A stretch of DNA of 64,000 nt from Gloeophyllum trabeum ATCC 11539 (taxonomy: Eukaryota; Basidiomycota; Agaricomycetes; Gloeophyllales; Gloeophyllaceae): NCBI RefSeq assembly GCF_000344685.1, contig NW_006920410.1:3087922-3151921 (forward strand). Direction: 5' to 3'. The position numbers and the translations under genes are program-made. Numbering within the stretch: position 1 is the first letter of the stretch; every line of letters begins with the position of its first letter. This document shows, one piece after another, positions 23,860 to 35,583 of the stretch. The notes beneath the pieces were generated by a model, which saw only the letters and a list, made by a program, of their open reading frames with translations, was not told the origin of the DNA and made no database searches.

Positions 23860-24489
23860 GCCCTTGGGCTATTTTGCGAGAAAGAGTGCGAAGGGAAGAA
23901 ATGGAGGTGTTGAAATCAAGTGGCCCTCCGGCGCTCATGGGGCCGGACTCAGATGTGCGGGGAGCACCGCCTCCATGTCACGATGCTGAGTTGCCTATGT
24001 TGTGGCCCACTCAACGGGCATCTATATGCACTTTATGTTTTGGTTTCCTTGGAGATAGCATAAATCACGATTCAATTCCATTATAACATTTGATAATCTA
24101 AGGATTCCAAGCAGAAAGCAAGGGCAATGGGCTCACAGAAGCTCTGCTACAAGATACATGATCCATAAGTCACAGCGTCCGTGCATTGTCCAAGTCTAAG
24201 GGTGTAGTACTACGTATGCTATGTACGAATAAGCTGACGCGGGAAATGAAGAAGCTGAAAGAGATAGATGCAGCGTACCGGGAGCGGGACAGGGTCGGGT
24301 ATGCAGAATAAGATAGATCGGTCAAGATCGATAAACGATATAGTACTTGCAAGTAGAGAACGCGATGTAGAAAGAACGCAACAGCACGCTGGTACTACAA
24401 GTACGCGTGCCGGTAGAGTAGGATAACGTGTCTGCGAGGCGCGAACGGAAGTCCATCGTTTACATTATGCTGCTTTCGTCCAGGACATC
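23860..24489. other. Intergenic, PEX13 upstream / chitin deacetylase downstream
   Basis: 5' region of PEX13 and 3' region of the chitin deacetylase gene, both on the minus strand. No gene, repeat or clear core promoter element was recognised. Confidence 0.4.
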
Positions 24490-26215
24490 TCACATCAGGA
24501 TCGCTGCGGCACTGCCTAGCAAGCTGACAACTGCTGTGAACAGCCCAAGCGCCACAGGGCTCGACGCTAATGGCGACGCCGCAGAGTTCTTCGAGTCGTC
24601 GCCAGACTTGCCAGTCTGCTGCGCTGAGCCAGGAGCACCAGATGACAGGGTAGCAGCGCCTCCTAGATTGAACGCGGTCAACAAGAAGTTACAGCGCACG
24701 GGGAGACAGTATAACTCACCTGAAGCGATAGGCGGGTTTGTACTGTTGTCGTTCGTCTCAATGTACGCATCCGACAGGGGCTTGTTGACGCAGTTTACGA
24801 CGGGCTGGATTTTGTACTTGTTCGCAAGCGCGTCGGGCAGAATGTAGCCGGTAGCGACATCAACGGACTGCTGGAACAGGTCGTGCTCCAGCACGATGAA
24901 ACCCGTGTTGATGGTGGTTGCGTTGCCGAGGATGTTCTCCCAGTTAGCGAGCACTTGGCTAACCGAGGTGACACCGCTGTGAATGTCGAAATCTGCAAGG
25001 CAACCATTTGCTCAGAACCAGGAAGCACTGATCACATCAACTCCCGCTTACCGCCTGTATCGAAGGTTGCCGTGGTGCTGATACGAGTCCACATGACGGG
25101 AGTCAGACCCATAGCCGTACAAATAGCACGTACACGGTCACTAAATGCACGTCAGCTCAAGCGGGCGGAAGACAATATTCAGGACATACTCGATATCACC
25201 GTACGGAGGCCTCATCATGTTAGGGGTCACACCCGTAACGTCCTTGATAATCTTCTTAGTCCAGCCGAGCTCAGCAATGATCTCCTCGTTGGTCAAGGTC
25301 GTCAGCTGCGGGTGACTCCAGGTGTGCACCGCAACCTGGTGGCCGCCCATGTACTCCGCCTGCAGGGTAGCAGGGTACGAGAGAGCGCGCGAGCCGACGA
25401 CGAAGAACGTCGACTTGAGCGACTGCTCGTCGAGATAGTTCAGGAGCGTTGGCGTGTAAGGAGACGGTCCGTCATCGTAGGTCAGACCCCAGGTCAGCTT
25501 GTCGGGGCAAGTTGTGATGTCGGTGTCCCGGGTGCATCCGCTGCAGGTCCACCAGCAGCGGCTAGAGTCAGAAACTGCACTAGGGTTGGCTGGGCAGCCA
25601 CCTGCTACGGTGGGGCTGAAACCAGGGATATTGATACCAGAGTTCTGGACCTCCTGGATCCATTGCTTGACCTCGTCCGAATCGGTGGGCGGCACCTTGT
25701 CCAGGGCAGGGTATTGAGAGATTACGATGCTCGACGCTGGGGACAGAAAAGCGGATTAGCATAAGTTCCGCCTATCAACAGCAACTGATTGCAATAATAT
25801 GGTACAGCAGGCGGTAAGACTTCGACTACTCACGATTGGGCAAGGGCGGGGCACTGCTGAGCACAGTCGGAGTCGCTCCGGCAGCATAAGTAGTGTCAAG
25901 GGGAACGGTGGCTTGCGAAGGGGCAGCCGCGTTGATCGACGCAAGCGGGACTGCATTCGGGTTGCTGGACAGGAGCGAGAAAGAGGCAGTCGGGGCCTGG
26001 GACACAGCGGAGGACGCTCCCGTGGTCAGTGCGCCCGACGAGGCAGCACCGGAAGCAGCGGCGCTGGACGCAGCAGGGCTAGTTGCAGCGCTCGCTGCAG
26101 AGGACGCGGCCTGTCTGGCATGGACAGCGTGGCGAACATTGTGCTGGAAATCATGAGCGGAGACTAGGGCGGGGAGGACGACAGCAGAAATGACGGTGGA
26201 CGTGGAGAACTTCAT
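24490..26215 (-). CDS. GPI-anchored chitin deacetylase (CE4 family)
   Basis: Secreted, wall-associated enzyme converting chitin to chitosan. The start at 26215 gives MKFSTSTVISAVVLPALVSA, a signal peptide, then a Ser/Ala-rich spacer. A short exon/intron at 25,830-25,735 joins to DKVPPTDSDEVKQWIQEVQN and PGFSPTVAGGCPANPSAVSD. The CE4 domain carries motif 1 as TYDDGPS (the catalytic Asp and a metal Asp), motif 2 as HTWSH (metal histidines) and motif 3 as RPPYGD. Further exons give RAICTAMGLTPVMWTRISTT, FDIHSGVTSVSQVL, FIVLEHDLFQQSVDVATGYI (motif 5 histidine) and VNCVNKPLSDAYIETNDNST. The C-terminus is Ser-rich and ends in a hydrophobic tail (VALGLFTAVVSLLGSAAAIL) expected for GPI attachment. 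Five or so short introns are present. Confidence 0.92.
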
Positions 26216-26975
26216 TGTGCGGTAAAGACCGTGGTCGTCGACGTCGTCGCAGACAGCGAGGAAATGATTTTACGATGGAAAATGAAGCTGCAGAGACCGG
26301 CCCTTTTGCTTATAACAAGGAAGTCCCGGCGGTTGTGTTGCAGTCTCCAGCGCTTCGACAATGCCGCCAATGCCGAGCCACCCCAGTTCTAATTTTGCTC
26401 ATACCATCAAGCCTGCGGCATCGTTGATTTCTCCTCTATGCACTTCAGCAGAGCGCAATATGTTTATCGACTTGGCTAGCTCACATCTTGCTCGACCCGA
26501 GGTCGTTCAATCTCTCTCTTCTGGAGCTCTGCTCGTATTCCAGTGAAGTGTTCTGGATATCGAGACATACGGAGAAAACATTCACAGAACGTAACGCAGG
26601 ACAGTCGTATTTTTATCTGCTACCTTTTCGCTGATGGACGCATGGGCGTTGTTGCATGGACCAAGTTCTGTCGTCTGGCAGAGCCTGGCAGAGCGTATCA
26701 TATCACTCTACCGGTCTCACTGTTCGCATCGTGGGGACTATATATTTCATGGACTTTCCTCCTTGGTCTGGCGTGCAAGCAGGGGAATAACCGTTGTTCG
26801 GACAAACCATAGTAAGTGATATCCCTCCTACACTAACGACATGACAACTGTGGATACATGCTACGGAAAGAGAATGAGTGATAAAAAGACAAACAATATC
26901 CAAATATACATTTTGCGCGGCTCGCTGTGCGGACCTGGTATGAAGAGAAAGGGAAGGATAGAAAAAGTCTAGCCT
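26216..26975. other. Intergenic, chitin deacetylase promoter region
   Basis: Contains the 5' region of the chitin deacetylase gene, with a possible TATA-like TTATAAGC on the minus strand at about 26,310, some 95 bases upstream of the start. The 3' region of the histone chaperone gene is also here. Otherwise featureless. Confidence 0.4.
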
Positions 26976-27954
26976 TTACGCAGTCTTTGGCTTTTTGGGC
27001 TTGGGCTTCTCCAAGTCGATCTCGTCCTCGTCGGAGTCACCACTGTCTTCATCCTCCGAGTCATCCAGGTCGCCGCCGCTCATGTTGCCCAAGAAGTAGT
27101 CGATGGCCTCCGGGAAGACTTCGTTCGCAATCAGGACGCCCAACTGCACAGCATATTGAATGAGCCCACGAGTGTATGCGGTAGAGCTTTTTCACTTACG
27201 TCGTATGGATCCTCGGCGGACTCGAAGTAATTGAAGAAGCTGCCACCTTCGGAAGGCATGTCATCGTCGGGATCTGTCGTCTCACGCGGGTAGAGCTTCG
27301 TGAGGTTCTTCGAATCGTCTTTCCAATCGATCTTGAATGCCACAGCCTCGACATCGCGTTCCCAGGAAAAGTCGAGCACGGAGTCCGTGATGCCGTCCTC
27401 GTCCGGCACCTCATTCGCGGCAGAGGGAGGAGGAATGTACTTGTACTCCTTTTTCAGCACGGAGTTCGAGAAGTAAGGGTTCTCCTTGAAGTACTGTACG
27501 CGCGTCATGCGTAAGTTCCCGAGACGCGTCATGGACTACTCACGAATTCAACCGTGAAAACCCTCGGCTCCTTGGGATCCCTCTCGATCCACAGATCTTC
27601 CAGGTAACTCAACGCAACCTGATCCGTCTGGTGTTGCGCGTGCAGCGCGAACATCTGGTGGTTCAATAACGCGACGGGCCAGAACTTGCTGATGTTCTTG
27701 CATATCTCGCGGCGCTTTTCGTAGACAGGCCTGAGCTTCTCCTGCGCCCTTCGTTCTACACGCGCCTCAGGCGGTCAGCAGACAGTAACAGGCTGCATTG
27801 CTGGGATTCGCGTACCTAACAGCAACTCGACGCGTGACATCTCCTTCGTAACAGCCTGCAACTTCGCAGCCTGCTCATCGTTGAGCTCGACGTCGGCGAG
27901 TGGGTTCTTCTCGACGTCAGCGCCTGGCGACGCGCGTTTCGTTCCTTGAGCCAT
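26976..27954 (-). CDS. NAP/SET-family histone chaperone
   Basis: Nucleosome assembly protein of the SET/TAF-I (Vps75-like) branch, binding H3-H4 and H2A-H2B in the nucleus. The ATG at 27954 gives MAQGTKRASPGADVEKNPLA. It is followed by the long dimerisation helix (ELNDEQAAKLQAVTKEMSRV, then RRAQEKLRPVYEKRREICKN after an intron). Next come ISKFWPVALLNHQMFALHAQ, LSYLEDLWIERDPKEPRVFT, YFKENPYFSNSVLKKEYKYI and DWKDDSKNLTKLYPRET, the earmuff region of the NAP fold. FFNYFESAEDPYD and LGVLIANEVFPEAIDYFLGN close the domain. The protein ends in an acidic tail (SEDEDSGDSDEDEID) and a basic patch KPKPKKPKTA that may be a nuclear localisation signal. The length of about 280 residues fits SET rather than the larger NAP1. 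Confidence 0.92.
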
Positions 27955-28315
27955 AGGCAACGTGCAAGAAGGGTCGAGGGAGAAGGGAGATGGTACCAGT
28001 GGCGTGCACTGCTCTCAAAAAGTTCCAAATTTTCGGGACGAATTGCATACTCGGCAAACGCCGAATTTCCCTCTTTGGAACAAGGGAGGCACAGCCACCT
28101 TCATCACTGCAAACATATCACGGGAAGCGGTCCGCGGTCCGGGGTGGCTCTACGCTAGTTCAGCGACATAATGACATGTTATTGCAAGGCATTCGGGTGG
28201 ACGTGATACAGCTACTATAACAGGAGACATACAAGACACGAGCAGCAATAGTGCCGACTACGGATACACTAAGAAATGAGCACGACAATCGCAACAGTTA
28301 ATACAGAGCATCCAC
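27955..28315. other. Intergenic, NAP/SET upstream
   Basis: 361 bases between the histone chaperone start and the stop of the SYLF-SH3 gene, both minus strand. It holds a promoter and a 3' UTR; no specific element was recognised. Confidence 0.4.
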
Positions 28316-30285
28316 TCAAACTAATTCCACCCGATTAGCAGGGAAGATGCCTTCCCTCCCATTGAGCTTCCCCTTCCACCTATAAACCATCAGAGTAAGT
28401 CGGCGTCCCCGATGTTGGATTGGAAGGCTCACCATGTATCTGTACTACCGCTTTTCTCTAGTATCGTGATGACATCTCCTTGCTTGAACGAAAGGTCTCC
28501 AGGCTGGACAGCATCGAAGTCATAAAGCGCAATACAGCGCCCAACACCTTCTTGTAAGGGCATCGAGAGCTCTGGTTTCACACGTAATGGCCGTATCGGC
28601 TTGCTCGAGGGGGTGGACACGTTCAAGTCATCCGAGAGCAACGACGAATTAGACGCGTTGGTACCACTCGCATAAGCGGATGCAAGTGCGAAGGGGTCCG
28701 AGCGAGACTGGGGCGTGTGCGACTTTCCCAGCGGACTGGACACTGACCGCGGAGTCAAAGCAGCACCTGAGCTAAACGACCGGTTATGCGTCATAAGGTT
28801 TGACGCCATTCTCGACCTTCCCGTGTCACCGAAGGATGACATAGAATCGTAAGGGGTGCGTGGACGGAAAGAATCATCGGTGGCTGTGGTGGAGGTATGG
28901 TCCGGGGACACTGTGAGGTGTGGATGCTTCTTCGGAGCCGGGTCGTTTGCTAAGAAGTCCGAGTCAAAATGGGTATCGAAGTGAGCCGTGGGGTCGGATC
29001 CTTCTCTGGGTCTCGTACTCGAGTAAGTTGGTTCTGGTGGAATACCCTCGCTCTCATCACTTCTTCTCCGTCCGAAGTCGTCGTCGTCCTGGAACTCCGA
29101 AGAGAAGTAAGACCCTTGGCTCTTCTTTCTTCCCCAGGACGCAGGAGGAAAAGGCGTGCTGCCCTTCTTCTTCTTCCCAAAAGGCGAGAACAATCCTGAT
29201 GGGGCTTCGTTCTTTGGGCTCTCAAGCCCACCAAAGGCATAACCACCAGGAGACATGTGCTCGTCATTCACCCACTTTCTTGTCCCGGGTAAGCCAGTGC
29301 ATATCTCCAGCGTCTTGATCAGCGGCTGTGCCCACTCCGGGGGAGGGATGGCACCACTAAGCAGCTGCTTCGCCGTCACGTCCGATCGGTATGCCTGGGC
29401 ATTAGCATCTTGCCGCTCCACGATAACGGAGCCTTCTATGGAAACGCCGCCGAAGAGCCCTTTCGTCTTCGAGTACGAATACCTACATCACAATAAGAAT
29501 AGGAACAGCAGGGTTGGCGAGAGGACACTAACATAGCAGCCACCTTCCCTCCTGCGCTCAGAGCGCCCGAGGCTTCGCCATTTCTGCCTAATGGTCCTAC
29601 CGCTACGCTCATATTGCCGCCTATCGTTAAGGATCCCGCCGACATAAACGATCGCTACAGTTCGCCATCATTCAATCTGTTGGAATGAATGGGGTTGCGG
29701 AAGGTGTACTTACAATGGCCTGGCATACGGGAGTAAGGACCTTATGTATAGCACACGGAGATGACAACATGTAACTCACGGATTTGTTATTCAGTACAAT
29801 CAAGAAATCCGTTACTTCAGCACCAGCCTGACCCCCGAATCCTACACCCGCTGTGCCGATGGCACTCGGTGCTGACCACGCTGAGCAAATTTCTGAGTGC
29901 CCGACCCTGACTTCCGGTGATAAAGCGGTGACTCACTGCCATCATCCAACTTTGCAATCACTACGCCGCTTCCAGCCCGAGCGGAGAACAGGAACCCAGC
30001 TTTGAATACAGTGAGGATTGCGAAGCCTTTGGCTCCCTCCAGAACGCTGCGTGGTATAACCTATAGATAGGTGGACTGTCGGTCAGGGACGGTGTAGCAT
30101 CCAGCAGTGCATTGAATACTAACTCCATCGAGCCCATTGTTTCCGCTATCGACAAACGACTTGACTGTGTCATTGACCGACTGTCAGAATGCCGACTGGC
30201 AGCGTCCGATAGGTCACCCACATGTCTTGGCAGCCTTCTCGCATTCCTTCGGTAGAGGTTGAGGTAGAGGTGTGTTGAGCTTCAT
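28316..30285 (-). CDS. SYLF (Ysc84/Lsb)-SH3 actin-patch protein
   Basis: Cortical actin patch protein; yeast Ysc84/Lsb3 binds Las17 and actin during endocytosis. The start at 30285 gives MKLNTPLPQPLPKECEKAAK, and splicing to an acceptor at about 30,170 restores KTFKSFVDSGNNGLDGV. The SYLF domain follows over small exons: IPRSVLEGAKGFAILTVFKA, GFLFSARAGSGVVIAKLDDG, WSAPSAIGTAGVGFGGQAGA, EVTDFLIVLNNKSA, FMSAGSLTIGGNMSVAVGPL, YSKTKGLFGGVSIEGSVIVE and ICTGLPGTRKWV. A Ser/Pro-rich linker of about 190 residues leads to the C-terminal SH3 domain (CIALYDFDAVQPGDLSFKQG, DVITILEKSGSTDTW). The last short exon at 28,316-28,383 supplies WKGKLNGREGIFPANRVELV. Domain order and length match the family. Confidence 0.95.
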
Positions 30286-31455
30286 GACTACGAGGACGAG
30301 TACAGCTGGACCGCGTACGCAGCACGGCGAATATAAGGCCGATCGAGCAATCGTACGTTCCGGAGTCGGGACGGGCAGTGCGGTCGGTATTCAGGATAGC
30401 TCCCGCTGACGTCATCAGATTTGTCCTCGGCAGTATTGCCTCCGGCGGTAAGCTTCGCTTGCTTTAGGCCACATCGCAGCCACAATCCTTGCTTGTGGCA
30501 GCTGCTTTGTCTAAATCTAAATCCATTTCCCCTCCTTGCAGTTACTTGTCGTGTGCAGTCACAACCCAGATGTTTATGCGCGTCCCATTGGAGTCATTGG
30601 CGTCGGGGCTGGAGTTTCATTTCCTGCCTTCTCTTACGTTCCCATGAGCGGTCTGGATTGCCATATTTACGAGTGATAAGTACCATGGTGCGTGCACAAG
30701 TATAAACGGCCATGGGAGATCCTCCACAAGCTCATGGGTCTATATTTGACTAGTGCAAGGATGTTATACCTGGCTTCTCCAGGCTCTGCCTGGGATCAAA
30801 TGACCTCCGAGCTGTCTATCAAGTAGTGCGCTAGCTATAACTAACAACTGGCGATTGATACTTTAGCTGCCGAATTCTCTTGATCTCTTCAGCCATATGC
30901 TCTGGCCGTTGATTCAGACCATTACTGCCCCTCCCCATGATGTCTGATCGTAATACGTAACCTCGTGACAATGATCTACGAGGCATCATATCGACCTACG
31001 CTTCGAAATCCTAGGTAATCCTGGTGGATCCTTGTAGCCTCTTCATTGCATTGCAAATATGCGGGCGAAATAAACTATTTTCTGCTATCTGGCCTCGGTT
31101 GGGCAGTGATCAAGGTGCTTTTAGACACCTGCACTGTGATCATCACAACAGATATATCCTCCACCTTTCTTCGCCCCTCTGAACCCTTCCCCATGTTCTC
31201 TCCCTTGTCGACGACGCGCTGCACAACCGCCTGCTTCGCGGGGCTCAAGGAAAGCAGTGTTCCCAATGGACTCCAAATCCCACGTGAGGCGCCCCCGTCG
31301 TCGGCTAATGAGGCTGTACGTAAAGTCGCTCTGGACTTCAGAGCGACTGGATTTTGTGGGCGCGGCTCTCGGCGTTGCTGGACACGCGAGGCAGCGATAG
31401 ACGCTTTCCTTTCCACCACACACTCGTTCGACTCGCGTCTCCTGGCGTCGGCGGC
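30286..31455. other. Divergent intergenic region, 1.2 kb
   Basis: Between the SYLF-SH3 gene (minus) and the membrane protein gene (plus). Only overlapping short frames are seen and no gene is supported. It should contain both promoters; no convincing TATA box was found. Confidence 0.4.
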
Positions 31456-33588
31456 ATGAAGTGCTACGCGCACTTCATCGCGCGGTCTGCATTTGCCTTC
31501 CTGTGGGCCGCGGCAACCGTTCCTACCGAGGCGCTCGCGGAGGTTTATCCATGGATGGACCAGGTATGCGTGGTGCGCCTTTGATACCCGCGGATATAAT
31601 CATATGGGTTTATTTTCTAGAGTTTCTTCTTCGATTGGGCACCCAGCACTCAGCCTGTACCCATTCCCACCGTAGGTGCGTTTAGGGGAGGTTAGCGCGC
31701 GTCGGGTGTTCTAACGGACGCTGGCGGGGTGATCAGAACAGTGCAGTAGTATTTCTATCTCATGGACTCGCACATCAGCCTCTACAGGGTGCGTGCTTGT
31801 TCTATACTAATCCAAGGTCTAAGCCCAATGCAAGACCCGCAGGCCGAACCCGGTCGCGCCATACTATTTGCAAGTGTACACAGAGTGCGCATTTTCAATG
31901 ATTTTGGTTTCGAGTCTATTGAGAAAGCTCGCAGCACGTTCGTGGTACCGCTGGTTATCGAGGCAGGAAGCGGCACATCACTTGTGAGAAAGACTGTGAA
32001 ATGGCCAGCGAGTTAACGTGACGATTCCTGTAGGATTGGGTTGTTCCGTTTATACCGGGAACGCAAGTGAGTTGCCTGTGCTTACAGATAATTATGCGTA
32101 ACTGACCACTCTAACCAGTTTCAAATATGCATGGTAGGAGGTCTATCCTCACGAGGGGATTGTCTTAATCAGTGGCGGTAGTTTGCGTCGAACGGAGCGA
32201 CAGGAGGGTGCCAAAGGATGTATACCGTCATTCCTACGACGGATTCCTCCCTTGGCAACCCCCCTGTGTGCAGGAACCTGACTTACCCACAAGAGTCGCA
32301 AAACCTTGGGATCCAGGGGATCGTGTCCACCGGGCCTTTGTCGCAGTCTGGGTGGGTAAACCAGGTATGTACAACCTGAATTCTCGTGTTCTGCTAGGGC
32401 GTTGAATATTGTTGCTTAGTGCAGCGACATACAAATCTCTGCCACGAATGGCACGCCTCCTTATATACTCACAGTAAGTCCCGCGGGCACATCCTAGACA
32501 AACAGAGTACATGTCTTGCAATCAGGTTGCCCCGACATTACATCCTCCAGTAAACATCACCTTCAATCAATCGGCTCCGATAAACTGGACAGTAGCGCTT
32601 GTATGTGATGACGTGAATTGTTAGTGTTAGCGTGTGCTCAAAGAACGCTCTAGTCGTGGGGCTCACCCTTCTTCCTATCGGTGGTGGACTCTGCGGGCAA
32701 TTTCTGGGCGAATGGGCCCTTGCACAGTGGCGGACCGGCACCTAGCGGATGTCTTGCTGCGCTTGACAGCTCGAGGTACGTCTAATGGTCAATGAGTGTC
32801 TCAATCACCGTGGAGATTACTCATTGACAACTCTCCACCATTGCAGCAATGGCACTGACCACTCTGGATCCAGCGGGGTGGCACCGGGTGTGGCAATAGG
32901 TTCAGGGATCGGAGGCCTCGCATTTGGTCTTCTCCTAGGCGGCTTAGGCGCCTTCCTCTTTTTACGCCGCAGGGGATCCTCCTATTCTGACCGCATTCTC
33001 GGACATCGCAAGAACAGCTCCGACCTGGACGATGGCCTCCCACACATGCCCGCCGATCACTACAGCGCGATCCCCTCTTCCGAGCCGTTACAAGCGTCCA
33101 CGAGCACGCGCGGGGCGCCTCGAACAATGTCGAGCAGCAGGACCCTCGGCCATACTAGCCTCGGCAGCCTGCCGTCGAACCAGTACCACATCGAGCCGTT
33201 CATCATGCCCAATGAGGTGCTACAGCCACCCGCCGCCCCGCCGCTCGAATCTCGTCCATCGACTGCATCTGGGTCCAGGGTGCCGTCGGATAGCCAGAAC
33301 TCGCGGGGTGTGCCGAATGTGTATGTCGTGCACCATGATGGCGGGCGGCCACCTGTGACGGTCTTCACGGACGACGGGACGCAAGTGATCGAGTTGCCGC
33401 CGCAGTATATTGATGAGCGTTCGGACGGGCGGTCGGAAGGGAGGTCGGACAGACGCTCCGGGGGAGGGTCGGAGGGAAGGCCCGGGTCTGAGGGGATCAC
33501 CCTCGAGCAGCGGAGAACACCAGGTCAAGTCCCGGCAAAACGAAATCGGAATCGGAATCAGCCAGGTGGTACCTCCAACTCCCGATGA
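31456..33588 (+). CDS. Type-I membrane protein with Ser/Gly-rich cytosolic tail (putative surface sensor)
   Basis: Agaricomycete-type single-pass surface protein of unknown function. MKCYAHFIARSAFAFLWAAA is a signal peptide. Short exons then give VYPWMDQ-SFFFDWAPSTQPVPIPT, APYYLQVYTE, ARSTFVVPLVIEAGSGTSL, DWVVPFIPGTQFQICM, GGCQRMYTVIPTTDSSLGNP and HPPVNITFNQSAPINWTVAL. These reproduce the repeat of an extracellular beta-type domain ('YYLQVYTE... VPF.PGTQFQICM.DS.G..GGCQ.IYTVI') common in these fungi. NITF and NQS are potential N-glycosylation sites. A final exon from about 32,846 gives GIGGLAFGLLLGGLGAFLFL as the membrane helix, then RRR and a 220-residue Ser/Pro-rich tail. Several internal splice sites (31,670-32,800) are uncertain; the overall exon order is clear. 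Confidence 0.7.
33411..33495 (+). repeat. Short imperfect tandem repeat encoding (S/E)GRS-like units
   Basis: Within the cytosolic tail of the membrane protein gene the coding sequence reads DERSDGRSEGRSDRRSGGGS followed by EGRPGSEG. It is built from imperfect 12-base units of the type GGACGGTCGGAx. Such units may vary in number between strains. Confidence 0.6.
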
Positions 33589-33864
33589 TGCTCACTTGTT
33601 CATTTATCTTCCTGTGGATTCGCCTGTGTAGTTTGCTTTTCATATTATCTATATCCGCTCGCTGCATTTGTTACCCTGCATATCTTTCATGATTTAACAC
33701 GTTCTATGGACAATTCCTGCCGCCATGTTTAGTGTACCCTGTCACAAGCGTATATCCGTAGCTTTCTATCTGACGTAGTGAATCGAGTAGATCGCACCAG
33801 TCAGTAATGGTACTATATCAACCAGGACGACCATCTCTTTACATGCCTCTGCGTGTCTCAATGC

Positions 33865-35583
33865 CTATCCAAAAGGTGTAGAGAATACTCCGATCGGACA
33901 TGGCTTCCAACTCTGTTCGACTTCTCGCCAGCCACGGGGCAGAGGCGTAACCTGGTCTCCCATAGCCTGATCGGCCGATTCAGTGTGGTCGAGCGGAGAT
34001 GGTGATACGCTCCGTGCACTGCCAAGCAATTGGCCGAGACGCTCGTTCATAACATCGATGTCCTTCTCCTGCCAGTGAGTCTACCTGAAGTCAGGAGGAG
34101 TCGGGCCGTGAGACGAGCTACGAACATACCCCCATCGGTGCCATCTCGACATTGCGTAAGAACAGAGCTCTGATTTCTTCTAGTCGAGCATCGCCCTGAC
34201 ACAGGGCTTCGAGCAGCGCCTGTGCGCTGAGGAAACTATGAGCGAGTCATGCAACGCGACGAGCTATTCACCTACGCTTTCTTAGATCCAGTCTGGTCTT
34301 CGGCACCCAGGCCCAAGTTCGTGATCAGGGTTGCGACAAAGTCTTCCTTACCTGCTCCAGATGCCTGATCCCTATCCTCGCCAGCCTGATTGTTTATAAA
34401 CCACATGGCCCATCGTGCGAGGCATATATAGTAGGTAATGTCGGAACTGGCGGAATCCGCAGTAGTCGGCTCTTGAGACGCGGGGCATAAGAGGCTGACG
34501 ATGCGTGTGGCGGCAACGCCATAGAATGCCGGGTGAAGGGCTTGGACATGATTGAGAAGCGGGGTCCAGATGTTGATCCCTGACGCCGGTGGGTCAAATG
34601 TGTTCGACGTAAACACTCGTTTCCTGGGAGCGACAGCTCAAATCCAAACATCAACGACTCGTTCTTCGAGGATACATACCTTTTTCCGAGCGGTACCAGG
34701 CCCCCAGGTGCCAAGAGGTCGTCGCAGAACCTGTCCAGGGCCCATCTCTCTTTGGGTTCCTCGTTATCGTTAGAAAGATCTGACGAAGGCTGCTCGGCAC
34801 CCCATGCTACTGCATCTATGTTCTCGGAGACCTTCGCTTCAGCTATCCACCGCTCTAGGTCTCTGAGCACTTTAGTAACATCCGCTTTGTGCCTTGAAGC
34901 AAGGGACGCGTCACGAGTGATGAGCTTCAGAAGTCTTTTGTACTGCTTTAGAATGGGTGCAACTGGGGTAAGAGGTTGGGCTTGGAGGGGAGGTGTCGAG
35001 GAGGGATTGAGCGTAGGCAGAAAGTAGTTTTGTAACAGCCATGACATAGACTTAGCGAGAGTTTCCGACTCATTCAGGCAAGAATGAGTAGGAAGGAGAG
35101 TGAGAGACACACCTCTCTCGCTGCTTCTCTCAGCAGCTCAAGACTCGGCAATTCTTCGTGTGTCGCTGCATGTCTCAGTTCCACCAGCCAAGCAGGTAGA
35201 CCTAGTTGCTGAGCTATGGATGCAATGGATCTAGCGTATGCTCCTGATTGCAGAGGATCCACCAATCCATTGACAAGACGGATAACGGCGGCGGCGTACA
35301 TTTGGCGCAAGGCCATTCCGTGAACCGCATGCTGGCCGTTAGCATCATGCTGTAAAGCAGTCAACAACGCCAGAGTAGACTCCAAGGCATGCGGGAGTGA
35401 AGTCATCGATTTCCATGCTGACAACTGCTAGTGTAAGAAACGTTTCTGCGAGACACAATGCGAGCATACCCTTTGGACTGCAAGTTGTTTAGAGTCTGCA
35501 TCGTTTTCGTCATCATATATCCACGAGCACACTTGGTCAAGTTCGCCAATATTCGCCCAGGGCACGCGACGCGGTAGTCTCAT
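33865..35583 (-). CDS. LAS1: LAS1-family pre-rRNA processing endonuclease
   Basis: HEPN-fold nuclease that, with Grc3, cleaves ITS2 during 60S ribosome maturation in the nucleus. The start at 35583 gives MRLPRRVPWANIGELDQVCS, the family N-terminus, then IYDDENDADSKQLAVQRLSA. WKSMTSLPHALESTLALLTA and the next exon give MALRQMYAAAVIRLVNGLVD and IAQQLGLPAWLVELRHAATH. The RHAATHE sequence is the conserved catalytic HEPN motif (RxxxxH), followed by ELPSLELLREAAREV. Downstream exons continue with WLLQNYFLPTLNP, a charged helical region, and RFCDDLLAPGGLVPLGK. They then run through about 34,600-34,270 to a C-terminus that includes PLPRGWREVEQSWKPCPIGV and ends FSTPFG. Several introns are present. 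Exon joins in 34,280-33,900 are less certain. Confidence 0.88.
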